Source: DAIOEK01 sp036746315 (GTDB lineage Bacteria > Chloroflexota > Anaerolineae > Anaerolineales > Anaerolineaceae). Taken from it: a DNA stretch of 64,000 bases. The stretch is from contig DAIOEK010000003.1 in the NCBI GenBank assembly GCA_036746315.1, positions 96,726-160,725 on the forward strand. Direction: 5' to 3'. This document shows positions 1-9,067 of this stretch, piece by piece (position 1 is the first letter of the stretch; each line of letters starts with the position of its first letter). The position numbers and the translations under genes are program-made. The notes under the pieces were generated by a model. That model was not told the DNA's origin. It worked only from the letters and a program-made list of their open reading frames with translations, and searched no databases.

Positions 1-1
1 A

Positions 2-211
2 CTGGTGGGCGGAAATATCACGGTCTATACAGAATTGTGTGAGCATGCCCGGCAAGAAGCCTTCGAATTATTAATGGATCATGCCCGTGAGATGGGAGCC
101 AATGCGGTTGTAGGCATGCGTTACGATGCCAACGACGTGATGGATGGCGTGACCGAGGTGCTGGCTTATGGCACCGCCGTAGTCATTGAAAAAGCAGGAG
201 CAGCACAATGA
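2..211 (+). CDS. YbjQ/UPF0145-family protein, 3' part only
   Basis: The left window edge cuts this gene; the open frame enters at base 2 and the visible part is about 69 residues. The text GGNITVYTELCEHAR, then MGANAVVGMRYD and a C-terminal AYGTAVVIE strand matches the C-terminal half of YbjQ/UPF0145 proteins, small pentameric proteins often labelled putative heavy-metal binding. True function is unknown. Its TGA overlaps the ATG of the MFS gene, so the two are probably co-transcribed. The start codon lies outside the window. Confidence 0.8.
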   Translation: MVGGNITVYTELCEHARQEAFELLMDHAREMGANAVVGMRYDANDVMDGVTEVLAYGTAVVIEKAGAAQ

Positions 212-1455
212 AATTCAACTACGGAAAAATCTTTTTACTCGGTTTTGGTTTCTTTGGCGTCAGCGTCATTTGGGGCATTTACAATGCGTTCGTCCCGCTA
301 TTTCTTGCCAATAAATTCGGTCTCTCCCCGGTGTGGATAGGTTTCTTTATGACACTGGACAATATCGCGGCATTATTCATCCAACCCCCGGTGGGCGTCT
401 GGTCAGACCGGCTGCGAACCCCCATTGGTCGTCGAATGCCTTTTATCCTTATCGGCGCCCCCATCGGGGCACTTGCTTTTGGCATTATCCCCCTGGCGGC
501 AATTCTGCCCTTGTTTGTTGCCTGCACCAGCACATTGCTGCTCAGCATGGCATTCTGGCGCACCCCGGTTGTTGCCCTGATGCCCGATCTAACTCCTTCT
601 CAGTTTCGCTCTCAGGCAAACGGCATCATCAATTTTATGGGCGGAGTGGGCGCTATTATCTCCTACCTGGTTGGATCGATGCTGTATAAGATCAATCCGG
701 CGTATCCCTTCTGGCTGGGATCTGTATTGGTGTTGGTTGCCACGCTGCTGTTATTCCTTTTTATCCGCGAACCCAAAGACTTCGCCGAACCGGAAAAACA
801 GCCCTCCATGTTCAAGTCGCTCCAGGAATTGATCAAAGACCCGGAACCAAGCGGCATCCGCATCCTTCTCGCAATCCTCTTCTGGTTTATTGCGTACGCT
901 GCCGTGGAAGCTTTCTTCAGCCTGTACGTCAACAAGTATCTTGGTCTCGAAGAAGCTGAAGGCGCCCGGTTATTGAGCCAGCTTTCGCTTCTATTCGTCA
1001 TCTTCGCCCTGCCGGCAGGCAAAATCGGCGCAAGTTTCGGAAGGCGCAAAACAATCTCGCTTGGTCTGTTGGGAATGATCGCGACTGTGGCGGCGATCTT
1101 TCTGCTGCCCTCAAGCGTACTCACGACACAACTCACCAAACTTCCCGTTTTGGGAACTGTTCCGGTGCTTGGTTTGATCTTGATGATCGCAGGCATTGCC
1201 TGGGCATTGATCAATATCAATTCCCTGCCCATGGTGGTGGAATTGACCGAACCCGCCCGCATTGGAACCTTTACCGGGTTGTATTATTTGTTTTCCACCC
1301 TGGCGGCAATCCTCGGTCCCAATCTGTTTGGATGGATCGTACAGGCAGCTGGCAGCAACTATAATGCCGTCATGGCCGCCTCACCGATCTTCTTCCTGGT
1401 GGCATTAGTGCTGATGTGGGGTGTAAAACGTGGTGAGGCTTTACGGCAGCAGTAA
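208..1455 (+). CDS. MFS transporter, SLC45/GPH-like
   Basis: A 415-residue polytopic membrane protein with about 12 hydrophobic segments. The N-terminal segment GFFMTLDNIAALFIQPPVG followed by WSDRLRTPIGRRMPFIL is the TM2-TM3 loop motif of the sugar:cation symporter-like (SLC45/GPH, MFS_2) branch, with the usual basic G-R-R-x-P-F. A second conserved basic loop, GASFGRRK, starts the C-terminal half. A sugar or glycoside substrate is likely from the family but cannot be assigned. It overlaps the upstream YbjQ-family gene by 4 bases and ends just before a strong hairpin terminator. Confidence 0.8.
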   Translation: MKFNYGKIFLLGFGFFGVSVIWGIYNAFVPLFLANKFGLSPVWIGFFMTLDNIAALFIQPPVGVWSDRLRTPIGRRMPFILIGAPIGALAFGIIPLAAILPLFVACTSTLLLSMAFWRTPVVALMPDLTPSQFRSQANGIINFMGGVGAIISYLVGSMLYKINPAYPFWLGSVLVLVATLLLFLFIREPKDFAEPEKQPSMFKSLQELIKDPEPSGIRILLAILFWFIAYAAVEAFFSLYVNKYLGLEEAEGARLLSQLSLLFVIFALPAGKIGASFGRRKTISLGLLGMIATVAAIFLLPSSVLTTQLTKLPVLGTVPVLGLILMIAGIAWALININSLPMVVELTEPARIGTFTGLYYLFSTLAAILGPNLFGWIVQAAGSNYNAVMAASPIFFLVALVLMWGVKRGEALRQQ

Positions 1456-1479
1456 AACCCGCTGGACTGTACTTTCACA

Positions 1480-1512
1480 GAGGCTATCCAGGTACCCTGG
1501 ATAGCCTCTTTT
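1480..1512 (+). terminator. Rho-independent terminator after MFS gene
   Basis: Perfect 11-bp inverted repeat (GAGGCTATCCA / TGGATAGCCTC, arms 1480-1490 and 1498-1508) with a 7-base loop followed by TTTT. It ends the YbjQ-MFS transcript. Confidence 0.85.
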
Positions 1513-1540
1513 CATAACTACTTTCCGCAAAAATAGTATC

Positions 1541-2932
1541 TCACTCTGACGGGGCCGTTTTAGTTGCCATTTCTCTTGCTTCATTCGAAATGATAACCCG
1601 GTTGGGTCGATCCTGATAAAGCGTCAGCATCAACCCCATCCCTATCAAGAATGTTACCGGCCATTTGAGTTGTACGAGCAGAACCTGCCACAAGTAGGGG
1701 CTGTCACCGGCAGAAGATATCAGCCAGATTCCAAATCCGACCTGGATCAACAACAGGATCGCCATCGAAATGACGCCTGCCCGCCGGCGTTGACCGGAAG
1801 AAGCGGATCGCACAATCCACATTGGACCCGCCAGCGCCACAAGAAATCGGTATGACAACGCCAGGATGGCAACAACCACCATGAATTGAAATACATCCGG
1901 GTCGCCCACTGGCCATTCAGTGCTGATCCGCCCGTAAATGATGGTGGATAACAGGTAACCCATTGGAAACAGCATTGCCAGCCTGCCATGTCGTTCTGAA
2001 AAAAGTGCACCCAAAACCAGCAGCAGCAAAAACATACCGAAATAATAAAAGTTATAGCCGAAATTATCCATTAAGTACTTCCAGGCGTCATCAAACGGAA
2101 CGTTTGCCGGTGAGTTGGGAAACAGACCCCAAATACCCTCCCATGATATGGCTGCTGTGATCAGCACCCCGAACAGGATATATCCGCCCAGCCACCAAAA
2201 TACAGGTGGTTTACACCTGCCCTTCCTTTGAAAATACCCGATCAGGATAAACGAAACAACGAAAGCAAGGAATGTCATCCATAAACGTACTTCGGAATAA
2301 TTGAGATCCAGCAAAGCGGTTTTTCGCATGATCAGGACTGGAAAAGAAGAGGATGGATCCGGAAATATTATATTCACGATCTTAAGCAGACCAATTCGCA
2401 CCCTATCCAACCAATAGCTTTGATACAGCAGTTCCACGACTGTCTTGAATAACAAGCCGAGAGGCATTAATCCCCATATCGGAAAACGCCGCTTCCAGAT
2501 CCAGACAATCAACACCGGAATGATCATGAAGTACCCGCCTCGATACCGCAGTACGAAGAACCACTCCACCCCGGTCAGCTGTCCGACCTGACCAACGAAA
2601 AAGACCAATCCGGGCAATAGCACCAGTAAAACACCTTTCCATGGGAGTGGTGCATCCGGGGGCGCTTCCAATAGCCCCGCGGTACTGTTTGCCAGGGTCA
2701 GGTGCTCGCGGATAACACTGGTCAGCCAGTCAAACAAGGTACGCATCCAGAGCGCAGCCCAACACACCGACCGGATGAATGGGCTACCTGCAAGCCGTTC
2801 TATTTCGCGGCATTGATCCTGAAAGGTTTGCCTCATCTCATCGCCAAAACGTGCACGATATTCGTTTGGATATACTGAAATCAGTGCTGTATAAACTCGC
2901 ACCGCAATCAAGGTGCACAGGGTCTTATCCAT
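1541..2932 (-). CDS. Multi-pass membrane protein partnered with a PadR regulator
   Basis: 463 residues. The first ~80 residues carry VYPNEYRARFGDEM followed by FQDQC, which resembles the short cytoplasmic prefix (YPxxYRxxFGxEM) found before ABC-type macrolide permeases and in PadR-linked membrane proteins. The rest is about 10-11 hydrophobic helices without a recognised catalytic motif or FtsX domain, so this is not a complete permease. An RBS (GGGAGG) precedes the ATG at 2932, and the gene overlaps the PadR gene by 8 bases, indicating translational coupling. Function unknown; a regulator-controlled membrane sensor or transporter component is inference. Confidence 0.7.
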   Translation of the reverse strand: MDKTLCTLIAVRVYTALISVYPNEYRARFGDEMRQTFQDQCREIERLAGSPFIRSVCWAALWMRTLFDWLTSVIREHLTLANSTAGLLEAPPDAPLPWKGVLLVLLPGLVFFVGQVGQLTGVEWFFVLRYRGGYFMIIPVLIVWIWKRRFPIWGLMPLGLLFKTVVELLYQSYWLDRVRIGLLKIVNIIFPDPSSSFPVLIMRKTALLDLNYSEVRLWMTFLAFVVSFILIGYFQRKGRCKPPVFWWLGGYILFGVLITAAISWEGIWGLFPNSPANVPFDDAWKYLMDNFGYNFYYFGMFLLLLVLGALFSERHGRLAMLFPMGYLLSTIIYGRISTEWPVGDPDVFQFMVVVAILALSYRFLVALAGPMWIVRSASSGQRRRAGVISMAILLLIQVGFGIWLISSAGDSPYLWQVLLVQLKWPVTFLIGMGLMLTLYQDRPNRVIISNEAREMATKTAPSE

Positions 2933-3299
2933 GACACACCTCCCTGCCGGGCACCATCGTCAGAATGTGTTTTTGTCGTGCAACCTGTACCAGTTGAGCC
3001 AGGCGCAGACTCTCAGCTTCCGCCACCTGTTCGCCTAGTGCGCTAAGGCGGTAATACCGTCGACGTTCATCGTCCAGAACCGGGTCGGGGCGTTCTCCGC
3101 TTTCCTCAATTAAACCGGCTGCCAGCATGCGTTTGATGGAGCCATATAATGTTCCCGGTCCCATTCGGAGTGAACCGTTGGTCTGCTGCTCCACTTCCTT
3201 CATAATTGCATAACCATGTTTCTCCCCATCTGAAAGTGCGAGCAAAATATGAAAAACCGCAGGGGTCAATGGTTGATGTGGCAAGATATTTTTGTTCAT
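2925..3299 (-). CDS. PadR-family transcriptional regulator
   Basis: 124 residues with the PadR winged-helix signature: ILLALSDGEKHGYAIMKEVE (helix 1-2), GPGTLYGSIKRMLAAGLIEE (recognition helix) and the wing RRRYYRLSALG, then a short C-terminal helix for dimerisation. Length fits the small PadR-s2 class. GAGGAGG lies before the ATG. It leads a two-gene operon with the 463-residue membrane protein, a common PadR arrangement. The promoter contains inverted half-sites that fit autorepression. Confidence 0.92.
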   Translation of the reverse strand: MNKNILPHQPLTPAVFHILLALSDGEKHGYAIMKEVEQQTNGSLRMGPGTLYGSIKRMLAAGLIEESGERPDPVLDDERRRYYRLSALGEQVAEAESLRLAQLVQVARQKHILTMVPGREVCHG

Positions 3300-3316
3300 T
3301 TGGCCTCCTCTTTCAA

Positions 3317-3375
3317 TATATCCATTTCAGATATATCTGTTACGGATATAATAACACAAATATATCACAATGCAA
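3317..3375 (-). promoter_or_regulatory. padR operon promoter with phased TATATC/GATATA operator
   Basis: On the minus strand TTGCAT (3375-3370) and TATTAT (3353-3348) are 16 bp apart and form a good sigma-70 promoter. Overlapping the -10 and the start region are two inverted repeats of the form TATATC-N7-GATATA (3317-3335 and 3332-3350), offset by exactly 15 bp and sharing a central GATATATC. Placement over the promoter suggests repression by the PadR product; the protein-site link is inference. Confidence 0.65.
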
Positions 3376-3435
3376 GATACCGGCTCCAATACACCCTTCC
3401 GTTATAAAGTAAAAATTGTGACACAGTTTGCTTGC

Positions 3436-3464
3436 TTGCGTGGGGTTTGCATGCGTAGTATACT
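3436..3464 (+). promoter_or_regulatory. Promoter of BMP-type ABC operon
   Basis: TTGCGT (3436-3441), 17-bp spacer, TATACT (3459-3464): a good sigma-70 promoter about 85 bases upstream of the lipoprotein ATG at 3557. Confidence 0.6.
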
Positions 3465-3556
3465 AAATGTCAATGGGGAATAGAGTGGCGACGATTCGCC
3501 TCATTTTTTCGGATGCCCCAAAATCAAACCCAATTTTGTTTGGAGGAGAATCCCAA

Positions 3557-4597
3557 ATGACCAAGAAGTTAACCGTTTTGATTTCAATTGTCGTCCTGGT
3601 CTCCGTGCTGCTGGCTGCCTGCGCTCCCGCAGCCGCCCCTGCAGAGACGAAATTCAAAGCCTGCAATGTAACCGACACAGGCGGTGTAGACGATAAATCC
3701 TTCAACGCAACAATCTGGAAAGGTCTCCAGGATGCGCAGAAGGACTATGGCATTGAAGCAAAATACCTGGAATCCAAAGAAGTTGCCGACTTCGAGAAGA
3801 ATTTGAACGCATTTGTGGAAGAGAAATGCGACATCATTGTCTCTGCCGGATTCCTCTTGGGCGACGCCACCAAGGCCTCGGCTGAAGCCAACCCGAATAT
3901 GAAATACGCCATCGTCGACTATGCCTACGACCCGACCATTCCGAATGTGGTTGGGCTGACCTATCAGACGGATGAAGCCGGCTTCCTTGCAGGCTATCTT
4001 GCCGCTGGTATGACCAAGACCGGCAAAGTTGGTACCTTCGGTGGCCTCCCTATCCCGACTGTTACCATCTTCATGAAGGGTTTTGTGGAAGGCGTCAACT
4101 ACTACAATACCCAAAAGGGTACCGCGGTAGAAGTTTTGGGTTACGATCTGGCTGATGAGAGCAAGGGCCTATTCTCCATGTCCTTCGACGATCAGGCCAA
4201 AGGCAAAGAACTCGCCATCTCCCTCATGGACGAAGGCGCTGACATCATCATGCCCGTTGCCGGTCCCGTTGGTTTGGGCGCTGCTGCCGCTGCAAAAGAA
4301 CGTGGTAACACCCTCATTATTGGTGTTGACTACGACTGGTACGTTTCTGCGCCAGAATACAATTCCATCACTTTGACCTCAGTTCTAAAAATGATGGACT
4401 TCACCGTAGAAAAAGCCATTAAATCCACTATGGACGGCAATTTCGAAGGTGGTATAAGCGTTGGTACGCTAGCCAATGGCGGTGTTGGTATTGCCCCATA
4501 CCATGACCTGGATGGACAGGTTCCTGCCGAACTGAAAGCCGAAGTGGAAGCATTGAAGACCGGCATTGTCGACGGATCGATCAAACTGGCTCAGTAA
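3557..4597 (+). CDS. BMP-family substrate-binding lipoprotein (nucleoside-type ABC importer)
   Basis: 346 residues from the ATG at 3557, chosen because GGAGGAGAA precedes it and the protein then begins with a lipoprotein signal (MTKKL..., lipobox LAAC). The open frame extends upstream to 3467 but that part lacks sense. DTGGVDDKSFN at the mature N-terminus is the hallmark of the Bmp/PnrA family, whose characterised members bind purine nucleosides. It leads an operon with a fused ATPase and two permeases and is followed by an intrinsic terminator, which normally lets the binding protein be made in excess. Exact ligand not known. Confidence 0.9.
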   Translation: MTKKLTVLISIVVLVSVLLAACAPAAAPAETKFKACNVTDTGGVDDKSFNATIWKGLQDAQKDYGIEAKYLESKEVADFEKNLNAFVEEKCDIIVSAGFLLGDATKASAEANPNMKYAIVDYAYDPTIPNVVGLTYQTDEAGFLAGYLAAGMTKTGKVGTFGGLPIPTVTIFMKGFVEGVNYYNTQKGTAVEVLGYDLADESKGLFSMSFDDQAKGKELAISLMDEGADIIMPVAGPVGLGAAAAAKERGNTLIIGVDYDWYVSAPEYNSITLTSVLKMMDFTVEKAIKSTMDGNFEGGISVGTLANGGVGIAPYHDLDGQVPAELKAEVEALKTGIVDGSIKLAQ

Positions 4598-4619
4598 TAC
4601 CTCATTGTTCTAACAAAAA

Positions 4620-4649
4620 GGAGAAGCTTTTATGGCTTCTCCTTTTTTT
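4620..4649 (+). terminator. Intercistronic terminator after BMP lipoprotein
   Basis: Stem GGAGAAGC / GCTTCTCC (4620-4627, 4635-4642) followed by seven T. Partial read-through would give less ATPase and permease than binding protein. Confidence 0.85.
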
Positions 4650-4721
4650 ATTGAAAGATATCAATCGCTTTTAGGTACGCTATGTTACAATATCTTAACC
4701 CATTACTTCAGTTTAGGAGAA

Positions 4722-6284
4722 ATGATGCCTCCGATCCTGGAACTATCTGGTATCACAAAGCAATTTCCCGGAGTTTTAGCAAATGACCACATTGATCTCA
4801 CCTTAAACAAAGGTGAAATTTTGGCTTTGCTGGGAGAAAATGGAGCGGGAAAATCCACGCTCATGAATATTCTCTATGGTTTGTATCAGCCTGACGAAGG
4901 TGAAATACGGGTCAACGGAGAAAAGATTATAGTAAACTCGCCCACCGATGCCATTAAAGCGGGCATCGGCATGGTGCACCAACACTTCATGCTTATCCCG
5001 GTTTTCACAGTCAGTGAAAATGTGATGCTGGGCGAAGAAGCGGTCCGTCCCGGTGGCTTCCTGGATCGCGACAAAGTAGCTGAAAAGGTCCATCATATTT
5101 CCTCCCAGTACAAATTGGAAGTCGAGCCTTCAGCTTACATCAAGGATCTGCCGGTGGGTGTACAGCAGCGTGTGGAGATCATCAAATTGCTTTATCGAGA
5201 AGCTGAGATTCTGATCTTCGATGAGCCGACTGCCGTATTGACGCCGCAGGAAGCAGATGAATTATTCATTATCATGCGCGAGTTGACCAAACAGGGAAAA
5301 TCCATCATTTTCATTACCCATAAGTTGCGTGAAGTTTTGGAAATTTCCGATCGGATTCTCGTCATTCGGCGCGGAAAAGTTGTAGGCGCCACCACCCCGG
5401 CCGAAGCCGAACGGAATACGCTCGCCGCCATGATGGTCGGGCGCGAGGTAAATTTGGAAGTGGAAAAGACTGCGCCCATGATGGGCGAGGTCGTACTAAC
5501 AGTGAAAGATCTGGTAGTGACTGATCCAAATCTGCATATCAGTGTGGATAGTGTTTCATTCGAATTGCATGCAGGCGAAATTCTGGGAGTGGCAGGCGTG
5601 CAGGGCAATGGTCAGACCGAATTGGTGGATGCCATTACCGGCATGGTCAACCCGGTAAGCGGTAGTATTAACTTACTGGGTGAAGATATAAGCAAGGCAC
5701 CACCGCGGAAAATTACCGAGTTGGGATCAGCACATATTCCCGAAGACCGCCAGAGGGTGGGGTTGGTACTTCCCTTCCCGGTGGCAGAAAACCTCGTGCT
5801 GAATACTTATTACCGACCGCCATTTGCTCACGGCATCATGCTCGATTATCCAAAAATCCTCGCCGATAGCAAAGAATTGATTGGTAAGTTTGATATCCGC
5901 ACCCCGAGTTCACTTACCCCGGTAGGCTCATTATCCGGTGGTAATCAGCAAAAAGTGATCATTGCGCGTGAGCTGTCTCGTCCGATAAAATTCCTGGTCG
6001 CCTCGCAGCCAACCCGCGGACTGGATGTAGGGTCTATTGAATACATTCACAAGCGGATCGTAGAGAAGCGTGATGAGGGCTGTGCTGTGTTGCTTGTTTC
6101 GCCGGAGTTGGATGAGATTATGGAACTTGCAGATACCATTGCGGTGATGTACCGCGGCAAGATGGTTGCTCTGGTTCCATCAGAAGAAGCCACAAAAGAA
6201 TATATTGGATTGCTCATGGCAGGCGTAAGTCCGGATCAACTTGAAAAGCCGGTAAAACGTGGCGCCATTGAAGCAACATTCTAA
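4722..6284 (+). CDS. Duplicated ABC ATPase of the BMP-type importer
   Basis: About 520 residues with two ABC domains, as in ribose/nucleoside importers of the RbsA/YufO type. First domain: Walker A GENGAGKST, Q-loop VHQHFMLIPVF, Walker B EILIFDEPTAVL. Second domain: degenerate Walker A GVQGNGQTE, signature LSGGNQQK, IPEDRQRVGLVLPF. The signature of the first domain is also altered (LPVGVQQRVEI), typical of this family. Adjacent ATGs at 4722 and 4725 are both possible; AGGAG spacing favours 4725. The frame opens at 4632 but that would start inside the terminator hairpin. Confidence 0.92.
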   Translation: MMPPILELSGITKQFPGVLANDHIDLTLNKGEILALLGENGAGKSTLMNILYGLYQPDEGEIRVNGEKIIVNSPTDAIKAGIGMVHQHFMLIPVFTVSENVMLGEEAVRPGGFLDRDKVAEKVHHISSQYKLEVEPSAYIKDLPVGVQQRVEIIKLLYREAEILIFDEPTAVLTPQEADELFIIMRELTKQGKSIIFITHKLREVLEISDRILVIRRGKVVGATTPAEAERNTLAAMMVGREVNLEVEKTAPMMGEVVLTVKDLVVTDPNLHISVDSVSFELHAGEILGVAGVQGNGQTELVDAITGMVNPVSGSINLLGEDISKAPPRKITELGSAHIPEDRQRVGLVLPFPVAENLVLNTYYRPPFAHGIMLDYPKILADSKELIGKFDIRTPSSLTPVGSLSGGNQQKVIIARELSRPIKFLVASQPTRGLDVGSIEYIHKRIVEKRDEGCAVLLVSPELDEIMELADTIAVMYRGKMVALVPSEEATKEYIGLLMAGVSPDQLEKPVKRGAIEATF

Positions 6285-6296
6285 CGGAGGTGAGCC

Positions 6297-7574
6297 TTGA
6301 GCCCTGAAGAAGAGAAGAAGACCGATGTCGGCAAGGTCATCTTGCAAGAACTGACCTCCCAACCGCAAGAATCAAAAGGCTGGAAGCGTATTGGCGAAAT
6401 GCTTGCCATACCTGCCTTGGCAGTTTTATCGGGAATGCTGATTGGCGCCATTTTAATTATCGCAACCAGTGAATCGGTATACACCGCTTTCCGTCAATCG
6501 TTCGGGCTGGGAATTTACACCGCCTTAAAAGAAGTCGGTGTCGCATATGGCGCTTTGTTGCAGGGATCGCTGGGCGATCCGGTCAGGATTATCACAGCTC
6601 TGCAAAGCGGCGACCCATTGACCATCCGTCAGGCAATCAACCCCTTCCTGGAGAGCCTGGTTGTCACCACGCCATACATCTTTGCCGGTCTCGCCGTTGC
6701 CCTGGGCTTCCGTGCCGGACTGTTCAATATCGGTGTGGAAGGTCAAATCTTTATCGGCGCTGCCTGCGCCGTCTACGTTGGTTATGCTCTCAAAGGCGTC
6801 CCGGCGTACATTCACATGCCGCTGGCATTTCTGGCTGGCACAGCCGGTGGGGCATTCTGGGCATTTATTGCCGGCTATTTAAAAGCCAAAACCGGAGCGC
6901 ACGAGGTAATTAACTCGATTATGTTGAACTGGATTGCCTTCCGGTTGACTGAATGGCTGCTCTCGGGTCCAATGAATCGTCCGGGTTCCGGCGGTATGCC
7001 CATCAGTCCGATGATTGAACCGACCGCCCAAATCCCCCAATTTTTTCAAAACCCCATTCGTTTCCATCTGGGCTTTTTTATTGCTCTCCTAATGGCATAT
7101 CTGGTTTATGTCCTGCTGTTCAAAACAAAATGGGGTTTTACCATGCGTACGGTTGGCGCCAACCCGAAAGCCGGGCAATATGCGGGTATGAACCTGGCAG
7201 CCAACACCATGATTGCCATGGCATTATCCGGTGCTCTGGCGGGCATGGCGGGCGCGAACCAAATTCTGGCAGTAAATCGCTCCATGGCTATTGGACTATC
7301 ATCCGGGTATGGCTTTGACAGCATTGCGCTCGCTTTAATCGGCAACAGCCACCCCGTGGGTGTCATACTCGCTTCCCTGTTATTCGGCATCCTGCGCAAT
7401 GGAGCTACACGCATGATGGTGGTCGCTACAGTCCCCATCGATATTGTTTCCATTGTCCAGGCGTTGATTCTGATGTTCGTAGCCGCTCCGGCAATCATTC
7501 GCGCAATTTATCGAATTAAGGTCAAAGACACTGGTGGTGCAATCTCACTCAGCGGCTGGGGAGGTAACAAATAA
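6297..7574 (+). CDS. ABC permease 1 of the BMP-type importer (YufP/NupP-like)
   Basis: 425 residues, starting at TTG 6297 with GGAGG six bases upstream. After a cytoplasmic N-terminus there are about 9-10 membrane segments; the core LFNIGVEGQIFIGA and the loop RTVGANPKAGQYAGMN are the conserved BPD_transp_2 motifs of nucleoside/sugar permeases. It follows the ATPase by 12 bases and its stop overlaps the next ATG, so the heterodimeric permease pair is translationally coupled. Confidence 0.9.
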   Translation: MSPEEEKKTDVGKVILQELTSQPQESKGWKRIGEMLAIPALAVLSGMLIGAILIIATSESVYTAFRQSFGLGIYTALKEVGVAYGALLQGSLGDPVRIITALQSGDPLTIRQAINPFLESLVVTTPYIFAGLAVALGFRAGLFNIGVEGQIFIGAACAVYVGYALKGVPAYIHMPLAFLAGTAGGAFWAFIAGYLKAKTGAHEVINSIMLNWIAFRLTEWLLSGPMNRPGSGGMPISPMIEPTAQIPQFFQNPIRFHLGFFIALLMAYLVYVLLFKTKWGFTMRTVGANPKAGQYAGMNLAANTMIAMALSGALAGMAGANQILAVNRSMAIGLSSGYGFDSIALALIGNSHPVGVILASLLFGILRNGATRMMVVATVPIDIVSIVQALILMFVAAPAIIRAIYRIKVKDTGGAISLSGWGGNK

Positions 7575-8848
7575 TGGCTACCACAAACATCATTGTGCAT
7601 CGCAAGTTTCAGATAAAATCGCAAACCCGGCGCTATGTGATGGGAGGATTTTTTATCCTGGTAGGCTTGCTCATCTACCTGTTGTTTGCTGCGCAGACAT
7701 CCGCCACAGCCATGACAAAGTTTGTCATGACCCCCGGCGGTATAGACCGGGGAGTGATGGGCGATTGGATATTCCAGACCCGTACTGCACTCTACATCCT
7801 TGCCGGTGCCAGTCTGCTCGCCGGTATCTATCAACTTGCCCGGGGATTCGCCGGTTGGGCAAATCCGGTTTTGGGCATTGTGGTGGCAGGCTTTGTTTTT
7901 TGTTTCCTGGCGTGGTCTGCTGCTGATAAACAACTCAATCTGGCCGGGATGCTGAGCAGCGCCGTTCTGCTTTCTGTCCCCATCGTATTGGCTGCCTTTT
8001 CTGGCGTGATTTCCGAACGCGCAGGTGTGGTGAATATCGCCATTGAAGGGATGATGTTGATGGGCGCCATGGTCGGTGCGCTTGTGGGCAGTGTGACACG
8101 CAGCACTTGGCTGGGGTTGTTTGCCGCCATTATTTCTGCCATGCTGCTTGCCTGGCTGCACGGCATGCTTTCCATCAAATATCGCATCAACCAGATTGTT
8201 TCTGGAACCGTGATCAATATCTTCTCGACAGGTATGACTTCTTTCCTCTCGCAGAAATTTCTCCAACCGTATGAGTATCTAAATGCCCCTCCCATGTTCA
8301 CCCGCATTCCCATACCGGTTCTGTCGGATATCCCATTGATTGGCCCGCTCTTCTTCAATACCAACCTGTTTGTATACGCCATGTTTATTTTTCTCATTGT
8401 GCTTCAGGTTGTTTACTTCTCCACTAAATGGGGGTTGCGGATGCGGTCTGTTGGTGAACATCCCAAGGCTGCCGATACACTGGGTATCAATGTAATAAAA
8501 ACCCGTTACACGGCTGTTCTGCTTAGTGGAGCGATGGCAGGTTTTGCCGGTGCCTTCTACACCCTGGCATCGGTGGGCAGATTTGATGAAGAAATGACTG
8601 CCGGCAAGGGCTTTATCGGCCTGGCCGCCATGATCTTCGGCAATTGGACGCCGATCGGGGCTGCTGGGGCAGGCTTACTATTTGGCTTCGCCGACTCTAT
8701 GGCTTCCAAAGTTTCATTGATTGGCAGTAACGTTCCGCCACAGATCATGGCGATGTTGCCTTATATTGCGACAATGATCGTACTTGCCGGTGTGGTTGGT
8801 AAAGGACAAATGCCAGCTGCAGATGGTGAACCTTACGAAAAAGGATAA
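7574..8848 (+). CDS. ABC permease 2 of the BMP-type importer (YufQ/NupQ-like)
   Basis: 424 residues, ATG overlapping the previous stop by one base. The family core VVNIAIEGMMLMGAMVGAL and the coupling loop MRSVGEHPKAADTLGIN identify the second BPD_transp_2 subunit. The N-terminal ~130 residues hold extra hydrophobic segments not present in the shortest homologs. It ends the importer operon before a long hairpin terminator. Confidence 0.9.
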   Translation: MATTNIIVHRKFQIKSQTRRYVMGGFFILVGLLIYLLFAAQTSATAMTKFVMTPGGIDRGVMGDWIFQTRTALYILAGASLLAGIYQLARGFAGWANPVLGIVVAGFVFCFLAWSAADKQLNLAGMLSSAVLLSVPIVLAAFSGVISERAGVVNIAIEGMMLMGAMVGALVGSVTRSTWLGLFAAIISAMLLAWLHGMLSIKYRINQIVSGTVINIFSTGMTSFLSQKFLQPYEYLNAPPMFTRIPIPVLSDIPLIGPLFFNTNLFVYAMFIFLIVLQVVYFSTKWGLRMRSVGEHPKAADTLGINVIKTRYTAVLLSGAMAGFAGAFYTLASVGRFDEEMTAGKGFIGLAAMIFGNWTPIGAAGAGLLFGFADSMASKVSLIGSNVPPQIMAMLPYIATMIVLAGVVGKGQMPAADGEPYEKG

Positions 8849-8866
8849 TTCCTCTAGCCGTTCCTC

Positions 8867-8898
8867 AAAAAGGAGATCAGTTCACTGGTCTCCTTTTT
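8867..8898 (+). terminator. Terminator of the BMP-type operon
   Basis: Long stem AAAAAGGAGATCAG / CTGGTCTCCTTTTT with one G-U wobble and a 4-base loop, T-rich 3' arm. Confidence 0.85.
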
Positions 8899-8984
8899 GT
8901 TTCCCGATAACCCGCGATTGTTACAATAGTGTTACAAAACCGTTTTCTTGACATGACAAAATCCTTTCATTTACCTTCAATTTA

Positions 8985-9013
8985 TTGACGCATCCCGGCT
9001 GGGTTTGTATAGT
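8985..9013 (+). promoter_or_regulatory. Promoter of the TadE/TadG gene cluster
   Basis: TTGACG (8985-8990), exact 17-bp spacer, TATAGT (9008-9013), about 55 bases upstream of the first Tad-like gene. Confidence 0.7.
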
Positions 9014-9067
9014 ATATGCAGGTGTCAAAGATTCATGTCGCAATGCATTTAATTCTGGTGGAAAGCT

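Noticed and set aside
663..1262. 199-residue open frame antisense to the MFS gene
   Set aside because: Shadow of the GC-rich third codon positions of the plus-strand gene; no start signal and no domain.
4632..4721. Longer start for the BMP-type ATPase at 4632
   Set aside because: The ATG lies inside the terminator loop and the extra residues are not ABC-like; 4722/4725 have an RBS.
7508..8266. 252-residue frame antisense to permease 2
   Set aside because: Low-complexity His/Gln-rich composition typical of an antisense shadow of a membrane protein gene.
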